From assembly GCA_009602735.1 (NCBI GenBank), contig WELA01004268.1, forward strand, positions 914,266 to 978,265: a DNA stretch of 64,000 nucleotides, in the 5' to 3' direction. Below the pieces are notes generated by a model that was given only the letters and a program-made list of their open reading frames with translations, was not told where the DNA came from and did no database searches. Positions within the stretch are counted from its first letter, which is position 1, and every line of letters begins with the position of its first letter. Made by a program: the position numbers and the translations under genes. This stretch comes from Mesotaenium endlicherianum. Its lineage: Eukaryota > Streptophyta > Zygnematophyceae > Zygnematales > Mesotaeniaceae. Shown here one piece after another: positions 23,529 through 36,377 of the stretch.

Positions 23529-24561
23529 ATGGAGCCGCAGCCGGCAACTGGAGGGGGCGAACATGTCGAGCATGTTGAGAGCGCGGGGCAGCAGGCAGCA
23601 CCAACAATGACCAGAGAGCAACAAGAGATGCAGGCGATGCTAAGGCAAATGGCAAATTTAATTGGAGGAGAAGTCTACACCCAGTTTCAACAAAATATGC
23701 GCGCGGAGGTGGAGAGAATGGTACGAGTTGTTATGGGGAACGCCGCTTCGACGAGTTCGGCACCTGCACCTGTTGTGCCACCGATTCATGTTCACCCAGT
23801 GGTGCAACCAGTTATTCCACCCGCATCGGGAGTGCGTACGCCTAAGCCTGAAGTTTATACTGGAAAGCGTGGATCGCCGCCTGTTCATCAATGGATTTTT
23901 GGAGTGAAGAAATTTATGGAGTACTCTGCGCTCACGCCCGACAGGCAAGTCGCCTTTGTCATGACTTTTCTGCAGAAGAGTGCTGGAGCTTGGTATGAAC
24001 GAGAAGAGCAGCTGTCTGGAGTTCCTGCTACTGTCGATCAGCTCTTTGAAGGCTTGAAGAGGCAATTTCAACCTATTGCACCCGAGGCTACCGCTCGAGA
24101 TCTATTGGTGCGCCTTCGTCAACGAGCAAGCGTTCAAGAGTGTGTATCGCGCTTCAACGAGCTGGTGCTTCAATGTCCATCCATGCATGAGTCGGAGATG
24201 AGGGACAAGTTCAAGAGGGGACTCAAGCCAACTGTGGCCAAGGAAGTGGCGCTCAAGTGGCCCTACCAGTCTTGGAGAAATGATGGCATTGGCAACAAGG
24301 GTCGACGCTGTGGAGTATAGTCAGAGGCAGTGGGGCAGCCATAACTTTGGAGGATATCGACACTTTGGATCTCAAGCGCCAAGCACGAGTGTTCAAGGTC
24401 CAGTACCTATGGAGTTGGGACTTGTTCAGATTCAGCGCAGGCAACAGAATTACAAGCCGAGAGGACCCTGCTATAATTGCGGCAAGCTTGGACATCTGGC
24501 TCGAGACTGTCATGTGAAGGCAAAGCAACCTCAACAGCAGGAAAAAGGAGGACGCCAGTAA
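23529..24561 (+). mobile_element. gag region of element A
   Basis: The region encodes a retrotransposon Gag core (FGVKKFMEYSALTPD, then FLQKSAGAWYEREE and FEGLKRQF) followed by a CCHC zinc knuckle, CYNCGKLGHLARDC, at 24469-24510. It lies between the primer site and pol as expected. Gag forms the particle and its knuckle binds the element RNA. The region is broken. Confidence 0.85.
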
Positions 24562-24658
24562 GTCGTTCTGGGGTGTCTACTGACGTGAAGACGAGAACTC
24601 ACAAGGAGGTTATCCCAAGGAGCCTGCCGAAGGACGCGATGTTGACAAGCCTATCATC

Positions 24659-27600
24659 GTGGAAGGAGTGGTCGACGGCAACAAGACGAAGTGTATGGTT
24701 GACAATGGCGCAAGTGCAAATTTTGTGCACAAGAAGCTGGTGAAACAGTGGCAAATCCCTGTGCAAAAGCATTATGAGCCTAAGGAGGCAATTTTGGCAA
24801 AGGGGCAGAGACTCAAGTGTGGTGCACCTACGGAAGCTATTCACGTGGAAGTAGCGGGGCACCGAAGTACTGAGGTTATGGAGCAGGCAGAGTTAGGTCA
24901 CCATGAAGTGATATTGGGCCGACCATCGCTGAGAAAAGCCAACCCTCAAGTGCACTGGAGCATAAGACAAGTCAAAGTCCAAGGGCGTGATGGTCGAATG
25001 GAGACAGCAAAACAGGTGGAGGTAGATACGACCACAAGTAACTGTCTTCTGTCGAGCCTGCAAGTTAAGAAGCTATGCAGGGCGAATCAGGTGAAGGAGA
25101 TGTACCTTGTTTCGGTGGCCCTGGCCAGGTCATCAGATGGAGCAAGCGTGAATCCTAACAGCCTGGGCGAATGTACATCGCCGGAGGAGCAAGTAGTGGT
25201 GTCTGATCCCCTTGCTCAGAAGGAGCAGAGCCCAACTGCTCAAGAGAAGAAGCCTGCTGAGATGCCTGCCCAAATTAAGGCGCTGTTGGAGGAGTTCAAG
25301 TGCGTATTTCCTGAGGAGCTACCTGCAGGATTACCTCCACAGAGAGCTATGGAGCACAAGATTGAGTTGGAACCAGGGAGCAAGCCACCAGTGAGACCCG
25401 CCTATCGACAATCGTTTGCGGAGTTGGATGAGTTGAAGAAGCAGTTGACAGAGTTGTTGGAGAAGGGATTCATCCAACCCAACGAGTCTCCATTTGCTGC
25501 GCCAGTCTTATTCGTGAAGAAGAAGGATGGGACTATGAGGATGTGTGTTGACTACCGGGCACTCAACAACGTCACTATCAAGAACAGGTACCCACTTCCA
25601 CGAGTGGACGAGTTGATTGACAGGCTTGTCGGGGCGAAGTATTTCTCGAAGATCGATTTGAGGAGTGGCTATCACCAGGTACGGATTGCGGAAGGAGACG
25701 TTGAGAAGACTGCTTTCAGGACTCGTTATGGCTTGTTCGAGTTCACAGTCATGCCTTTTGGATTGACTAATGCACCTGCTACATTTATGGGACTCATGAA
25801 TAGTATCTTCAGACCCTACTTGGACCAGTTTGTGGTGGTATTTTTGGACGACATCCTGATCTATTCGAAGACCTTGGAAGAGCATGTGGAGCATCTCAGG
25901 AAGGTGTTGGAGGTCTTGAGAGATCAGAAGCTGTATGGGAAGATGAGCAAGTGCGACTTCTGTCTCAATGAGGTGGAGTTTCTTGGACACATAGTGGGAG
26001 CTGAAGGAGTCAATGTGGAGCAGAAGAAGGTGCAAGCAGTCAGAGATTGGCCGGTGCCCGCTGATATTCATCAACTCAGGAGTTTCCTCGGCATGGCGAA
26101 TTATTACCGACGTTTCATTGAAGGATTTGCCATGGTGTGTGCACCGCTCACGAACATGTTGAAGAAGCAGCAGAAGTGGCTATGGGGTGACAAGGAGCAG
26201 CAAGCATTTGAGAGGATTAAGGAGTTATTGACACAGGCACCTGTGTTGGCAATCGCCAGTCCAGAACTTCCTTTCACCATCATCACAGATGCATCAAACT
26301 TTGCAGTGGGGGCCATTCTTCTCCAGGACCAGGGCAAGGGATTGCAGCCTGTGGCATACGAGAGCAGGAAGTTGAGTCCTGCTGAGCAAAACTATGCAGC
26401 ACACGAGCGGGAGATGTTGGCTATTATCCAGGCTTTGAGGATTTGGCGATGTTATGTGGACGGACGGAAGGTGTTCATCAAGACCGACCACAAGAGCTTG
26501 GAGAAGTTTATGACGCAGCCAACGTTGACACCAAGACAGGCAAGGTGGATGGAGTTTCTGCAACAGTTCGACCACAAGATTGAGTACTTACCTGGGAAGA
26601 TCAACCCTGCAGACGCTTTATCCAGGAGGTGTGACCTTGCAGCTGTCTCAGTCATCAAGGAGAATATGGACTTCAAGGAGAAGCTTCAGAGAGGTTATGA
26701 GGAGGACCCAGAGTTTGCTGATGGTGGAGCAGCTGAGTCCAACTCGAGTATGCAGAAGAAAGACGGCATATGGTATTATGGTGATTCCAACAGAGTGGTG
26801 GTACCTGACATCAAGGAGCTACGAGACTTACTACTTGCGGAGCATCATGACTGCTTATATGCTGGACACTTTGGAAGCGAGAAGACGGCAAGCGTGCTGA
26901 AGCGGGAATACTACTGGAGAAATATGGACAAAGACATCGAGGAGTGGATCAGGAGTTGCGATGCGTGCCAGAGAAACAAGACACCGAATCAAAAGAAGGG
27001 AGGTACATTGCAGCCCCTGCCTATTCCAGAGTATCCCTGGGAGCAAATTGCTATGGACTTCATCACATCGTTACCAGTGAGTGGTCAAGGGCACGATGCA
27101 GTATGGGTTGTGTTTGACAGACTCAGCAAGATGGCTCACTTCATTTCCATGAAGGAGACTTTCACGGCAGCGAATGTGGCACGGCTATTCTTTGGTCATA
27201 TTTTCAGGCTACATGGGTTGCCGAAGGTGATCGTTTCAGATCGGGATCCAAGGTTCACTAGCAACTTTTGGCGGTCATTGTTTACTTTGATGGGGACCAA
27301 GCTGAGTATGAGCACTTCCTATCACCCTCAGACAGACGAGCAGAGTGAGAGGCTCAACAGAACTCTGCAAGAGGTGCTCAGGAGTTTCACTACGGAGGAC
27401 CCTTCAGAGTGGGACAAGAAGTTGCCAGGATTGGAGTTTGCCTACAACAACAGCATGCAGGATCCACCAAGCAGTCATCATTCGTTATGGTTTATGGGCG
27501 AGAAGTATATCATCCAGGGAACATCTTGTTGGAGAAGGCCAAGGAGATTCAGGTTCCTACTACACAAGCTTTTATGGAGCAGATGGCCAAGACTTGGGAT

Positions 27601-28152
27601 ATGTCGAAGACATGTGTTTGGAAGGCACAGGAAGAGCAGGTCAAGCATGCTAACAAGCACAGGAGGGAAGTGACATTCCATGTGGGCGACAAAGTACTCT
27701 TGTCCACAGAGAACCTACCTTTCACAGGCAAGAGGACACTGCGGGCACGGTTTACAGGTCCCTTTGTAGTGCTCAAGCAGGTGAATCCAGTGGCCTACAA
27801 GTTGGAACTTCCTTCAGGCTGGCGTATCCATGATGTGTTCCATGTCAGTTGTCTGCGGCCATACGTTGACCCGAATGAAGGACATCCAGGACGACTACCT
27901 ACACCGCCACCACCGGTCGAGATCGATGATGTATTGGAGTATGAAGTGGAGGCGATTGTCGACGATCGACGAGTCAAGCGAGGTCAACGATTTGTCCAAG
28001 AGTATCTGGTCAAGTGCAAAGGCTACCATGCGGACGACAACACTTGGGAGCCAGAGGCCAACTTGACTCATTGTAAGAGTAAGTTGAAGCGTTATCTGCA
28101 GAATGCGTCGAGGACGTCGCATCTTGAGGAGGGGGATGATGTAAGGTCATAG
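24659..28152 (+). mobile_element. pol region of element A with chromodomain
   Basis: In order: aspartic protease ([15 protein letters not shown]), reverse transcriptase with [10 protein letters not shown] near 25845, RNase H ([18 protein letters not shown]), integrase zinc finger ([10 protein letters not shown] ... CDACQRNK), integrase core (MDFITSLP ... [13 protein letters not shown] ... ERLNRTLQE), and a chromodomain (EYEVEAIVDDRR ... YLVKCKGYHADDNTWEPE) near 27930-28100. Integrase chromodomains of this kind bind methylated histone H3 and direct insertion into heterochromatin. The region is broken. Confidence 0.92.
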
Positions 28153-28856
28153 GTTTATGAAGTACAGTTTCATGAAAGTATGTTTTGATTGTACAGTGGC
28201 CATTTTGATATAAAGTTCATCGAATTTGGTCAAGTATTGAGAGAGTTATGGATTTCCGAAGTTTAATTAGTTTTGAGGTCGGTTGACGACTGTCCTTAAT
28301 TCGCGGTGAGCGCAATCGTCGGATTGACCGACAGCGTCGAGCGATCTGGCCCGTTAGAATGAACTCGAACCTTCACGTAAGTTCGGCTGACGCGGAGTGC
28401 CGACGAGGTCGATTTACCTAGAAGTTTCGGTTTAGCCTAGCGCGTCTAAGATAGAATATTCTAGTAATGTCGATGCATGTATGTGGACGTCAATTCGACC
28501 CGACACGTCAAATTAGACTGATCTGGCTTACTTACGAATATTCTGGAAGGGACGATTTGACGAACACTTAGGAAAATCCGTAGCTTCCTCCTAGGGAGGA
28601 GCACTTAGGCAGAAAATTATAAATAGGCATACCTTCTTTGTTTCTTATCAATTTTCACTTTTGTAAATTTCTACGGGTTTGTAGTGACAAGGCCTTTCAT
28701 CCTAGTACATTTGTGAGCAGTTTCTTGCCACTAAAAATGTCAAGTAAGTTTCCTAAGCTTTCTTAGCAATATGCCGCTGCACTCTTGAGTATGATTGCAA
28801 CTAGCTTTGTTCCTCGTGAGTCACTACGCTTCCTCTAGGGCACTCTGCCCCTTTCA
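28140..28856 (+). repeat. 3' LTR of element A (717 bp)
   Basis: Matches the 5' LTR. A purine-rich tract (GAGGAGGGGGATGA) lies directly before it and would prime plus-strand synthesis. A TATAAATA word near 28618 is a likely TATA box. Confidence 0.92.
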
Positions 28857-28861
28857 TTCAC

Positions 28862-29498
28862 TCTGTCATAGATAATAAGTGCATAACAGAAATAGATGAT
28901 AGCATCGCAGAGTGTAAGAACTTCCATGCCATACTTATATGGATTGCTAGGATTGTATACTCTAATTGGATGTTGCCCATTTCTAATACGAATAGTTTCC
29001 TCATCTATTGTCATGTTCTCTCCAGGGCTGTAGTGTTCTGATAAAGTCTTATGACACAGGTCTGTAAAAGGTTGTAATTGCCACAACTTATACTTTCTGG
29101 AATCTCAAGGAAAACAGGTTCTGTTCTTATTGTCTTTTACATGAAAATATCTTCTTATATCTTTGAACCTATTTCGACTCTTGAACTCACCAAAACTAGG
29201 AAGAATGATAGGACCTTTTACTGTTTTCGGCCAGTATTTATCCAGCCTTGGGATAGCATGCAAGCCCATGGCCATGCACAGACCATGAAAGATTACTATC
29301 TCCGTGCATGTAACAGGCAACCAGTTCTTGGCACCACTCTGAGAGGCATACCTATTGGTTTCTTTAGCAAGTTGTTCAAAAAACACATGTAAGCATCAAG
29401 AGACAAAACACTCCAGGGAGACAAAGCACGGAATCTTATGTCAAAAGTCCTTGTGGTCCATGGTGGTATGTCTTACAAGGCTGCAGGAGATCTTCATC
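28862..29498 (-). pseudogene. piggyBac-type transposase, central part (between elements A and B)
   Basis: The minus strand reads IRFRALSPWSVLSLDAYM, then FFEQLAKETNRYA, PVTCTEIVIFHGL and FKSRNRFKDIRRYFHVKDN, then YSPGENMTIDEETI and KYGMEVLTLCDAII. These are the conserved N-terminal and first catalytic blocks of piggyBac transposases (ETNRYA, RNRF...LRYLHFND, PGENLTVDE, KYGIK...CDS). The first catalytic Asp is at 28906-28904. An in-frame TGA at 29107-29105 and a one-base shift in a T-run near 29385 make it a pseudogene. The neighbouring parts lie at 21831-22745 (C-terminal) and 36378-37081 (N-terminal). Confidence 0.85.
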
Positions 29499-29503
29499 AT
29501 AAC

Positions 29504-30061
29504 TGAAATGAATCGACTTACCAAACAGGCGATTAACAATCAATGAAGACCTTTATATCAGCAAGTAATTTTTATGGTGTTAACTGTTAATTAATTCAAC
29601 ACCAAAAGACAACACATTAGCAGTGGACAATAATCGCAAGTCAAATGGAAGTAAACTAGCATCAATAATGTAATCAGTAAACTCGTACATAAGCAAGGTC
29701 AAAAGGCAGTGCATATCAATGGCTTCTCGCCTTGGATTCATATCTTTCTTCGTAAGCTGTAGAAGAGAGTTGGCCTCGTTTTCGAATGTCGATTTCGAGA
29801 GCAATACCTAGCATGTGTACATGGAATGAATTTACTGTTCAACGGCCAGTGCGATGGCACCGCCTACGCGGGAGTTAACCACATTGGTAGGACCTCGCAA
29901 ATCCACCGCCATCTCCCATCATCCCGAATCGCCATCCATCCTAAGGATGTCATCTGGCCATTCATCTAGCACACCACACTTAGATGCATATCTAGGCAGT
30001 TCGCTGCTACCGAGTACGGAAGTCAGCTGGCTGTCAAAGAATGTGTCAGCAAGCTGACTTA
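29504..30061 (-). repeat. 3' LTR of element B, partial
   Basis: Aligns with the R-U5 and inner U3 parts of the family's LTRs (for example 35656-36372); the outer U3 part is not present. Confidence 0.85.
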
Positions 30062-30409
30062 AGGTGACTTCAGGTGATCAAAGCCCTTGCCCAGCACTGT
30101 GTAGAGGTAGCTGCTGATTCTCCTATATTCTTCTTCAGCCTGCTGCTTCCGCCTCTCCTCAGCTTGCCTCTCCTCCTCTGCTTTCTTGGCCTCCTCTGCA
30201 GCTTTTCTGTCCATTTCTTCCTGCCTCAGTCTGGCCTGTTCATCCTCCTCCTTCTTCTTCTGTGCCTCCCGTTGTTGTTGGAGTCGTTGTGATTCCCGAG
30301 CGGAGATGGAGGATGATTCGATGTGGCCACGGAATTGCAAGTATTCCGCATGTGCCTCTTCCGCTCTTCTCTTCCTCTTAAATTCCCACTTCTGAGTCAT
30401 CCTGCTCAA
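30059..30409 (-). mobile_element. Third-ORF remnant of element B
   Basis: Encodes a highly charged, coiled-coil-like segment (MTQKWEFKRKRRAEEAHAEY ... EEERQAEERRKQQAEEEYRR) ending in SYLYTVLGKGFDHLK, which matches the start of the third ORF in element C (ATYRYTVVGGQNFDNLK). TTTATGATTGAGCAG lies directly before its ATG, a possible 3' splice site. Confidence 0.75.
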
Positions 30410-30774
30410 TCATAAACACAATGCAGTCAGTGAAGTCATAGTACTTTGCCGCTACTGAGTACCCTTGGTGGAGAAGAACGTGGTAGGGAGAGTTCCAAGT
30501 GTGTAATACCTTGTGTGAGTGAGTAGAAGAGGAGAATTGAGTTTGAGGAAATAAGTGAGTGTGAGCGCAGGTTGGAAGAGTAAAATGATTACAAAAAATT
30601 TTGCCTGGCTGATTCCCAGACGGAACACACTCCCTTCAACTTAATTTTTAAGGTGGGCTGCCTGTTACAACTGTCACTATCTGTCACTAACTGTCACGAT
30701 TAACTGTCATATTTGTTTCCAACTTACTTGGAGACAGGACCTCTTGTCGCCTGTCCAGGACAACTGAGATGCCA

Positions 30775-33700
30775 GCCGCTCGAAGGTGGAACCGCTTCAA
30801 CGCCCCTTTGGCATTAGTCAGCTAGTCTTTAAATTCCCAAGTGTCCCCAGAGGCATCGTAACCCTTCCATCTGACCAGGCACTTCATGACATATTTAGAT
30901 GATTGACGAACAGAGCGAGCGTCTAAAATCTCCTTGACCTCATATTCCTCAGGGTCACCATCCCGGACAGCGGGGACCGGTCCCGGTTGGACAGGTAACC
31001 GACCTGTGAACAGTGTGTCACATTTGATGTATGGTTTTAGGAAAGAGACATTAAAGACTGGGTGACCCTTGTATTCTGCTGACATGTTCAGTTTGTAAGC
31101 ATTCAGACCGACACGGCGCACCACCAAATATGGACCGACCCAGACAGGACCAAGCTTTTTCTTGACCACACCAGGCAGGTACAGGTGTTGAGAATGCAGT
31201 TTGACCAAATCGCCCTTAGAAAATGTCAGTTCTCGACGATGCTGATTAGCGTATATTTGTTGGTTATCCTTGGGCTTTGTGCAGGTTCTGTTGGACTTTT
31301 GACAGGGTGTCAGCAAACTCTTGGGTTAACTGGAGGGAGACCGGATTGTCATTCCCTTCAGGATGAGTTAAAGACTCCCCTAGGACATCCGAAGGAGACT
31401 TAGGGACTCTACCAAGGCTCAATTCAAAAGGAGTCTTGCCCGTTGACGCATGCACCGCACTGTTGACCGCAAACTGAATTTGAGGCAACAGGTCATCCCA
31501 ATTGTCTTGTTTTTAGTAAATTTATGCTCTCAGCACCTCTTGCAGAACTCGGTTAGTTCTTTCAATCTGCCCATCAGTCTGAGGGTGGTTTGCTGTGCTG
31601 AGAAGATGTTTGACTCCCATTAACGCCATTAAAACTCTCCAGAACCTAGAGGTAAATTTTGAGTCTCTGTCTGAGATGATATTAGAGGGGAGCCCATGTT
31701 GGCATACTACATGATTGTAAAACTGTGTTGCAATTTTGAGTGCAGTTACTTTGACTGTTGTGGGGATGAAAATGACCATTTTTGTCAGTTTCTCCACGAC
31801 TACCAGTATCGAATCATGCCCACTGGCAGTTCGTGGTAGTGTTACCACCCAGTCCATGGATGTTGCTTCCCAGCGTCCAGTTGGGATGGGCAGTGGTTGT
31901 AAGAGACCCCCCGGTGGTGTGTGCCTAGATTTATTTCTATGTCATTGATCACGGGACAACATATTCCAAGACCTCCCGAGGCAACCCATCCCAATGATAC
32001 TGTTTTGCCAGTTTGCCAATAGTTTTGGCCTGCCCCAAATGCCCACCCAGTAAACCGTCATGCGCTTGACTCAGTAAGACGGACCTTATTTCCAAGTTAT
32101 TAGGAATGACCAGCTTCAGCCTGGCTGAAGTGGTTTCGGTCATCCAGACCCCTCCCTTAAGCCTATACCCAAGTGCAGTAGCAAGACACACACCATCAGT
32201 GGGGCTGGGCTCAAATGTTGAGCTAGAAATGTAGGCTTTCCTAAGTTGTTCAAGGAAGGACTTATTCACCTTCAGTGAAGTAATTGCACGAATGACTTTA
32301 TCTATAGCATGCTGACTAAAGTTCCTTTCTTGCAAGTCAAGTCTTCTAGCAAGTGCATCAGCAGGATTCAAATTCCCTGGTTTGTAGTCAATCTGGACTT
32401 GGAACTGCTCCAGCATCTGGCTGCAACGGTTCTCCCTCCTCAACAACTTGGACTTCTTCTGGAAGTGAGTCAGAGCTAGATGATTTGTAATCACCTTAAA
32501 AGCTTTACCGTGTAAGTATGCTCTGCACTGTTTGAGCACATGAATGATAGCAAGCAGCTCTTTGTCATGCACGGAATAGTTAATTTCAACTGGGTTGAAT
32601 TTCATAGACTCATACAGCACAGGGTGCCCCTCCTGCCGTACGTTACCATCCTTTGTGGTTTTGTCAGCAGGCTGCAACAAAATAGCATCCATGGCAAAGT
32701 CAGAGGCATTAGTAACCACCTGGACAGGTTTGCTGGGGTCATACACGGCTAGCACTGGGGCAAAACAAAGAGCATCTTTAAGGGTCTGGAAGGCAGCTTG
32801 CTGCTCTTCCCCTCACACATACCCTATGTCTTTCTTAGTAAGGTCAGTCAATTTACTGGCCTTTGTAGAATAATTCTAAATATCTCCTATAGTAGTTAGC
32901 CAACCCAAAGAATAATCTAACCTCAGAGACAAACTGTGGTACTGGCCAGTCCCTTATGGTCTGTACTTTCTTAAGATCCACACTGATGCCTATTTACTGA
33001 CAACGTCGCCTAAGAATTCAATACTTTCCTTGAAGCAATCACATTTGCTCATTTTAGCATATAAGTGATTTCTTCTCAGAGTGTCCATGACTGTCCTCAA
33101 GTGTTCAGCATGTTGAGCTTCATCTTTAGAGAAAATTAAAATATCAAACTTGCACAAAGTTATCCAGGTAAGGTCTGAAAATGTCATTCATAACACCCAT
33201 GAAGGTTGCAGGAGCATTAGTCAATTCCAATTGCATCACGTTAAACTCATAGTGTCCATAACGTGTGCAGAAGGCAGTCTTGTGTTCATCTTCCTCAGCA
33301 ATTTTGATTTGATGATACCCACTCTTGAGATCTATCTTACTGAACACCTTAGCACTAGACAGGGTATCAAGCAAGTCCTCGATTCTGGGTAAAGTTTACT
33401 TGTTCCTTACTGTAAATCTATTCAGAGCTCTGTACTCAATACACATCCGGATATTTCCATCTCTTTTTCTTAACAAATAGGGTGGGTGCGCCATAAGGTG
33501 ATTTACTGGAGGAAACATAATCATTTTCCTCAAGCTCTGCAATCTGTCTTTTCAAGTCTTTGCTCTCCGCATAAGACAAGCCATAAGTGCGTTGCCAGGG
33601 TGGCTGACTCCCAGGTAGTAAATCAATCTTGTAATCTACTTCTTGGAGGCATATTGAAAACATCAGTGTGTACTGAGCAACAATTTTTGCAGCAATAGGG

Positions 33701-34540
33701 TGCTTCGGAGGGCTTACTTTTTTCTCAACCACTTCTTTAGGTTGAGGAGGTAGCCCTCTTAGCAGCACACAAAACATTCTGCCTTCCTTGTGGTTCCAGC
33801 TTTCCATGAACTCCATTGCATTCAGCAATTTGCATCCTCCTAGAAGCCTCTATTTTTCCTTCATTTGCCATCCATACAGGACAAGAAGAAGAGCACTGGT
33901 GGGTGCCAAGTTAGTCTGCCCATCAATGGCTCCTCTCACTTTAATTGTACCTCTGCTCCAACACACTTCAGCTTGATGTCTATTAAGCCAGGACCTGCCT
34001 AGCACGAGATCACAAAAGCCAGTGTTGAGTACCTCAAATATAAGCGTTTCAGATAAAACTGCAATGCCATAACCTAAACTTGAGCTCAAAAGGCTTGGTT
34101 ATAATTCCTCTCGGGATACTTGAGGCATCTCCGAGGAATATTTTTGTATTCCCTTGGGTGATAGTAGGCAGCCTTAGCCGCTTAACTAAGTCCTTATGGA
34201 TGAAAGTATGTGACGCCCTCTGTTAACAAATGCCCTCACCTTCCTACCTGCAATCATGCAATGCAGTAGGATAGGGGGGAGTGTCTTTTCCTGACTTTCG
34301 CATTGTTCTCCTGACTTAGCAAAGAAATGTTGGACATCAGGTGGAACAAGAGCATCCAGAGTGTGCACTCTCTACATGTCTATATTGCTGATGATCTTTT
34401 TCATCTGGTTGTCAGGCATGCATAGTGAATCCAGTTCAGCAGGACCCATAATACCTGCTACAAGGGCAGCTAGTGACGACTCACTATCTCTAGCATCCTC
34501 ACAGTCAATAGATTGGATTACTGACTATTGCTGTCTTTTA
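30775..34540 (-). mobile_element. pol region of element B
   Basis: Minus-strand fragments cover protease-proximal sequence, reverse transcriptase ([20 protein letters not shown]), RNase H, integrase core (SDRDSKFTSRFW, HPQTDGQIERTNR) and chromodomain (EYEVKEILDARS ... [18 protein letters not shown]). All are close to the pol protein of element C. Broken in many places. Confidence 0.88.
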
Positions 34541-35620
34541 TAGGCTGGTCTTTTCTCTCGACCTTTGGAAGGTGCTTGACTGGGCACTGCTCTCTACCGC
34601 TCTGGCAAGTCTGGCTACTTCATCATGTTCTCTTGAAACTTTTGAGCAAACTCAGCAACTGAAGTGGTCTGCTTCAGTGTCAAGGAAATCATTGCATAGA
34701 TAGCTTTCTCCTGCTGATTGATGACATCAAACTTCTCATGCAGTTTCTCGACAAACTTTACCCAAGTAGGGTCGCCAAGTTGCTGAGCCTTACGCTCTTC
34801 TTTTCAATACAGCCAACAGTCTGCTGCACTGCCTTTCAGTAGAGCACCAGTATGCCTGACCTTCTCGTAATCTTGCAGTTCTGGGTGATTCTCCAGCCAC
34901 TGCTCAACATCAGCGTGAAACTTGATCAGGTAATACTTTTTGTTTCCCTCCGGATTATAATCCTAGGGAGATTTCGGCTTAGGCTTACTAGGCCCTCTCC
35001 CACCACCATCAATGGTTTAAGAACCCAGTTGGTCTTTGTCCCGCAGCAGAGACACTATGACTCTCTTGTCCTCCTGTTGGGACTGATACATGCTCGCCAT
35101 TTGCGATTGCATTTGCACAAATAATGCTCCCAAGTCCACACATTGAGATGGGAGTCTAGCAAATGCAGCAGTAGCAATGGCATCCACTCGCTGAGTAGTG
35201 TTCTCAACAGTCTCTCTTGCTCCTGCAGCAGCAATTCCTGTCGCATTCAGCCGGTCACAAATTTGACCTAGAGGCACATTGAGTTGTACAGCAGGAGGTG
35301 GATTGAGAACATTGGCCCTTTCTCCCATAAGTTCTTCGACAGTGAGCTCGTCCGCTGGCTGTCCTTCCCTTCGTTCTCTATCTTCAGCAGCTTTTGCTAA
35401 TCGTTCGGCTTCTAGTCTAACTCTTTCCTCCTCAGCCTGCTGTGTTGCGGCTGCAGCAATAGCAGCTGCCTCATCTGCAGCCTCTCTAGCTGCAGTATCT
35501 GCCACTGCTTCAGAATAGGTACGGGTCTCGCTACATGGCTTTCAACCTGATTTTTGACATTCTCGTTATCCTGGTTCTCCATGTCACGGGAGTTGCTAGT
35601 TTGAGACCTTGTCCTTACCA
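34541..35620 (-). mobile_element. gag region of element B
   Basis: Starts with [20 protein letters not shown] like the gag of element C and continues through the Ala/Glu-rich part and the Gag core. Decayed. Confidence 0.85.
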
Positions 35621-35655
35621 TACAAAGAAGACCGTGTTAACTGCTCGGATAACAC

Positions 35656-36372
35656 TGAAATGAATCGACTTACCAAATAGACGATTAACAATTAATGAAG
35701 ACCTTTATATCAGCAAGTAATCTTTATGGTGTTATCTGTTAATTGATTCAACAGCAAACGACAACACACTAGTTGTGGACAATACTCGCAAGTCAAATGG
35801 AAGTAAACTAGCATCAATAATGCAATCAGTAAAGTTGTACATAAGCAAGGCTAAAAGACAGTGCATATCAATGGCTTCTCGCCTTGGATTCAGTTCTCTC
35901 TCCGTAAGCTGTACAAGAGAGTTGGCCTCGTTTTCAAATGTCGAACTCGAGAGCGATACCTAGCATATGTACATGGAATGAGTTTACTGTTCAACGGCCA
36001 GTGCGATGGCACCGCCTACCCAGGAGTTAACCACGTTGGTAGGACCTCAATTAACCAAATTCACCGCCATCTCCCATCATCCCGAATCGCCATCCATCCT
36101 AAGGATGTCATCTGGCCATTCATCCAGCACACCACACTTAGATGCATATCTAGGCAGTTCGCTGCTACCGAGTACGGAAGTCAGCTGACTGTCAAAGAAT
36201 GTGTCATTAAGCTGACCTAAGTTGACTTCAGCCAACTGCTCCAGGCTAAGTCATTAAACTGATTATTGTATAAGTCCAACAGACTCAATATTAAGTAAAG
36301 TTCAGCATGCTGAACTTATTTAACTAGTATATTAAATAAATATTATATCTACCAATATACTGATTCATTACA
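35656..36372 (-). repeat. 5' LTR of element B (717 bp)
   Basis: On the minus strand it begins TGTAATGAATCAG and ends CATTTCA, followed by a one-base spacer and a Met-tRNA-like primer site. Confidence 0.88.
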
Positions 36373-36377
36373 ATAAT

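Larger units (their letters stand above)
22751..28856 (+). mobile_element. Element A: Ty3/gypsy chromovirus with both LTRs
   Basis: Complete in outline: 5' LTR 22751-23491, Met-tRNA-like primer site, gag with one zinc knuckle, pol in the order protease, reverse transcriptase, RNase H, integrase and chromodomain, a purine-rich tract, and 3' LTR 28140-28856. The flanking duplication is TTCAC. The LTRs differ by about 4 percent by eye, mostly in the first 110 bases, so this is a fairly recent but not fresh insertion. The coding part is broken, with about three breaks. It is a different family from elements B-F: its LTRs are unrelated and it has no third ORF after pol. It sits inside the piggyBac transposase pseudogene. 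Confidence 0.93.
29504..36372 (-). mobile_element. Element B: Ty3/gypsy chromovirus of the third-ORF family, decayed
   Basis: Minus-strand order: 5' LTR 36372-35656, primer site, gag (about 35620-34541), pol with chromodomain (about 34540-30775), third ORF remnant (30409-30059), and a partial 3' LTR (30061-29504). Flanks are ATAAC (29499-29503) and ATAAT (36373-36377), a near-perfect duplication. It is broken in many places, ten or more, and is clearly older than element C. It interrupts the piggyBac transposase between its N-terminal acidic region and its central domain. Confidence 0.88.
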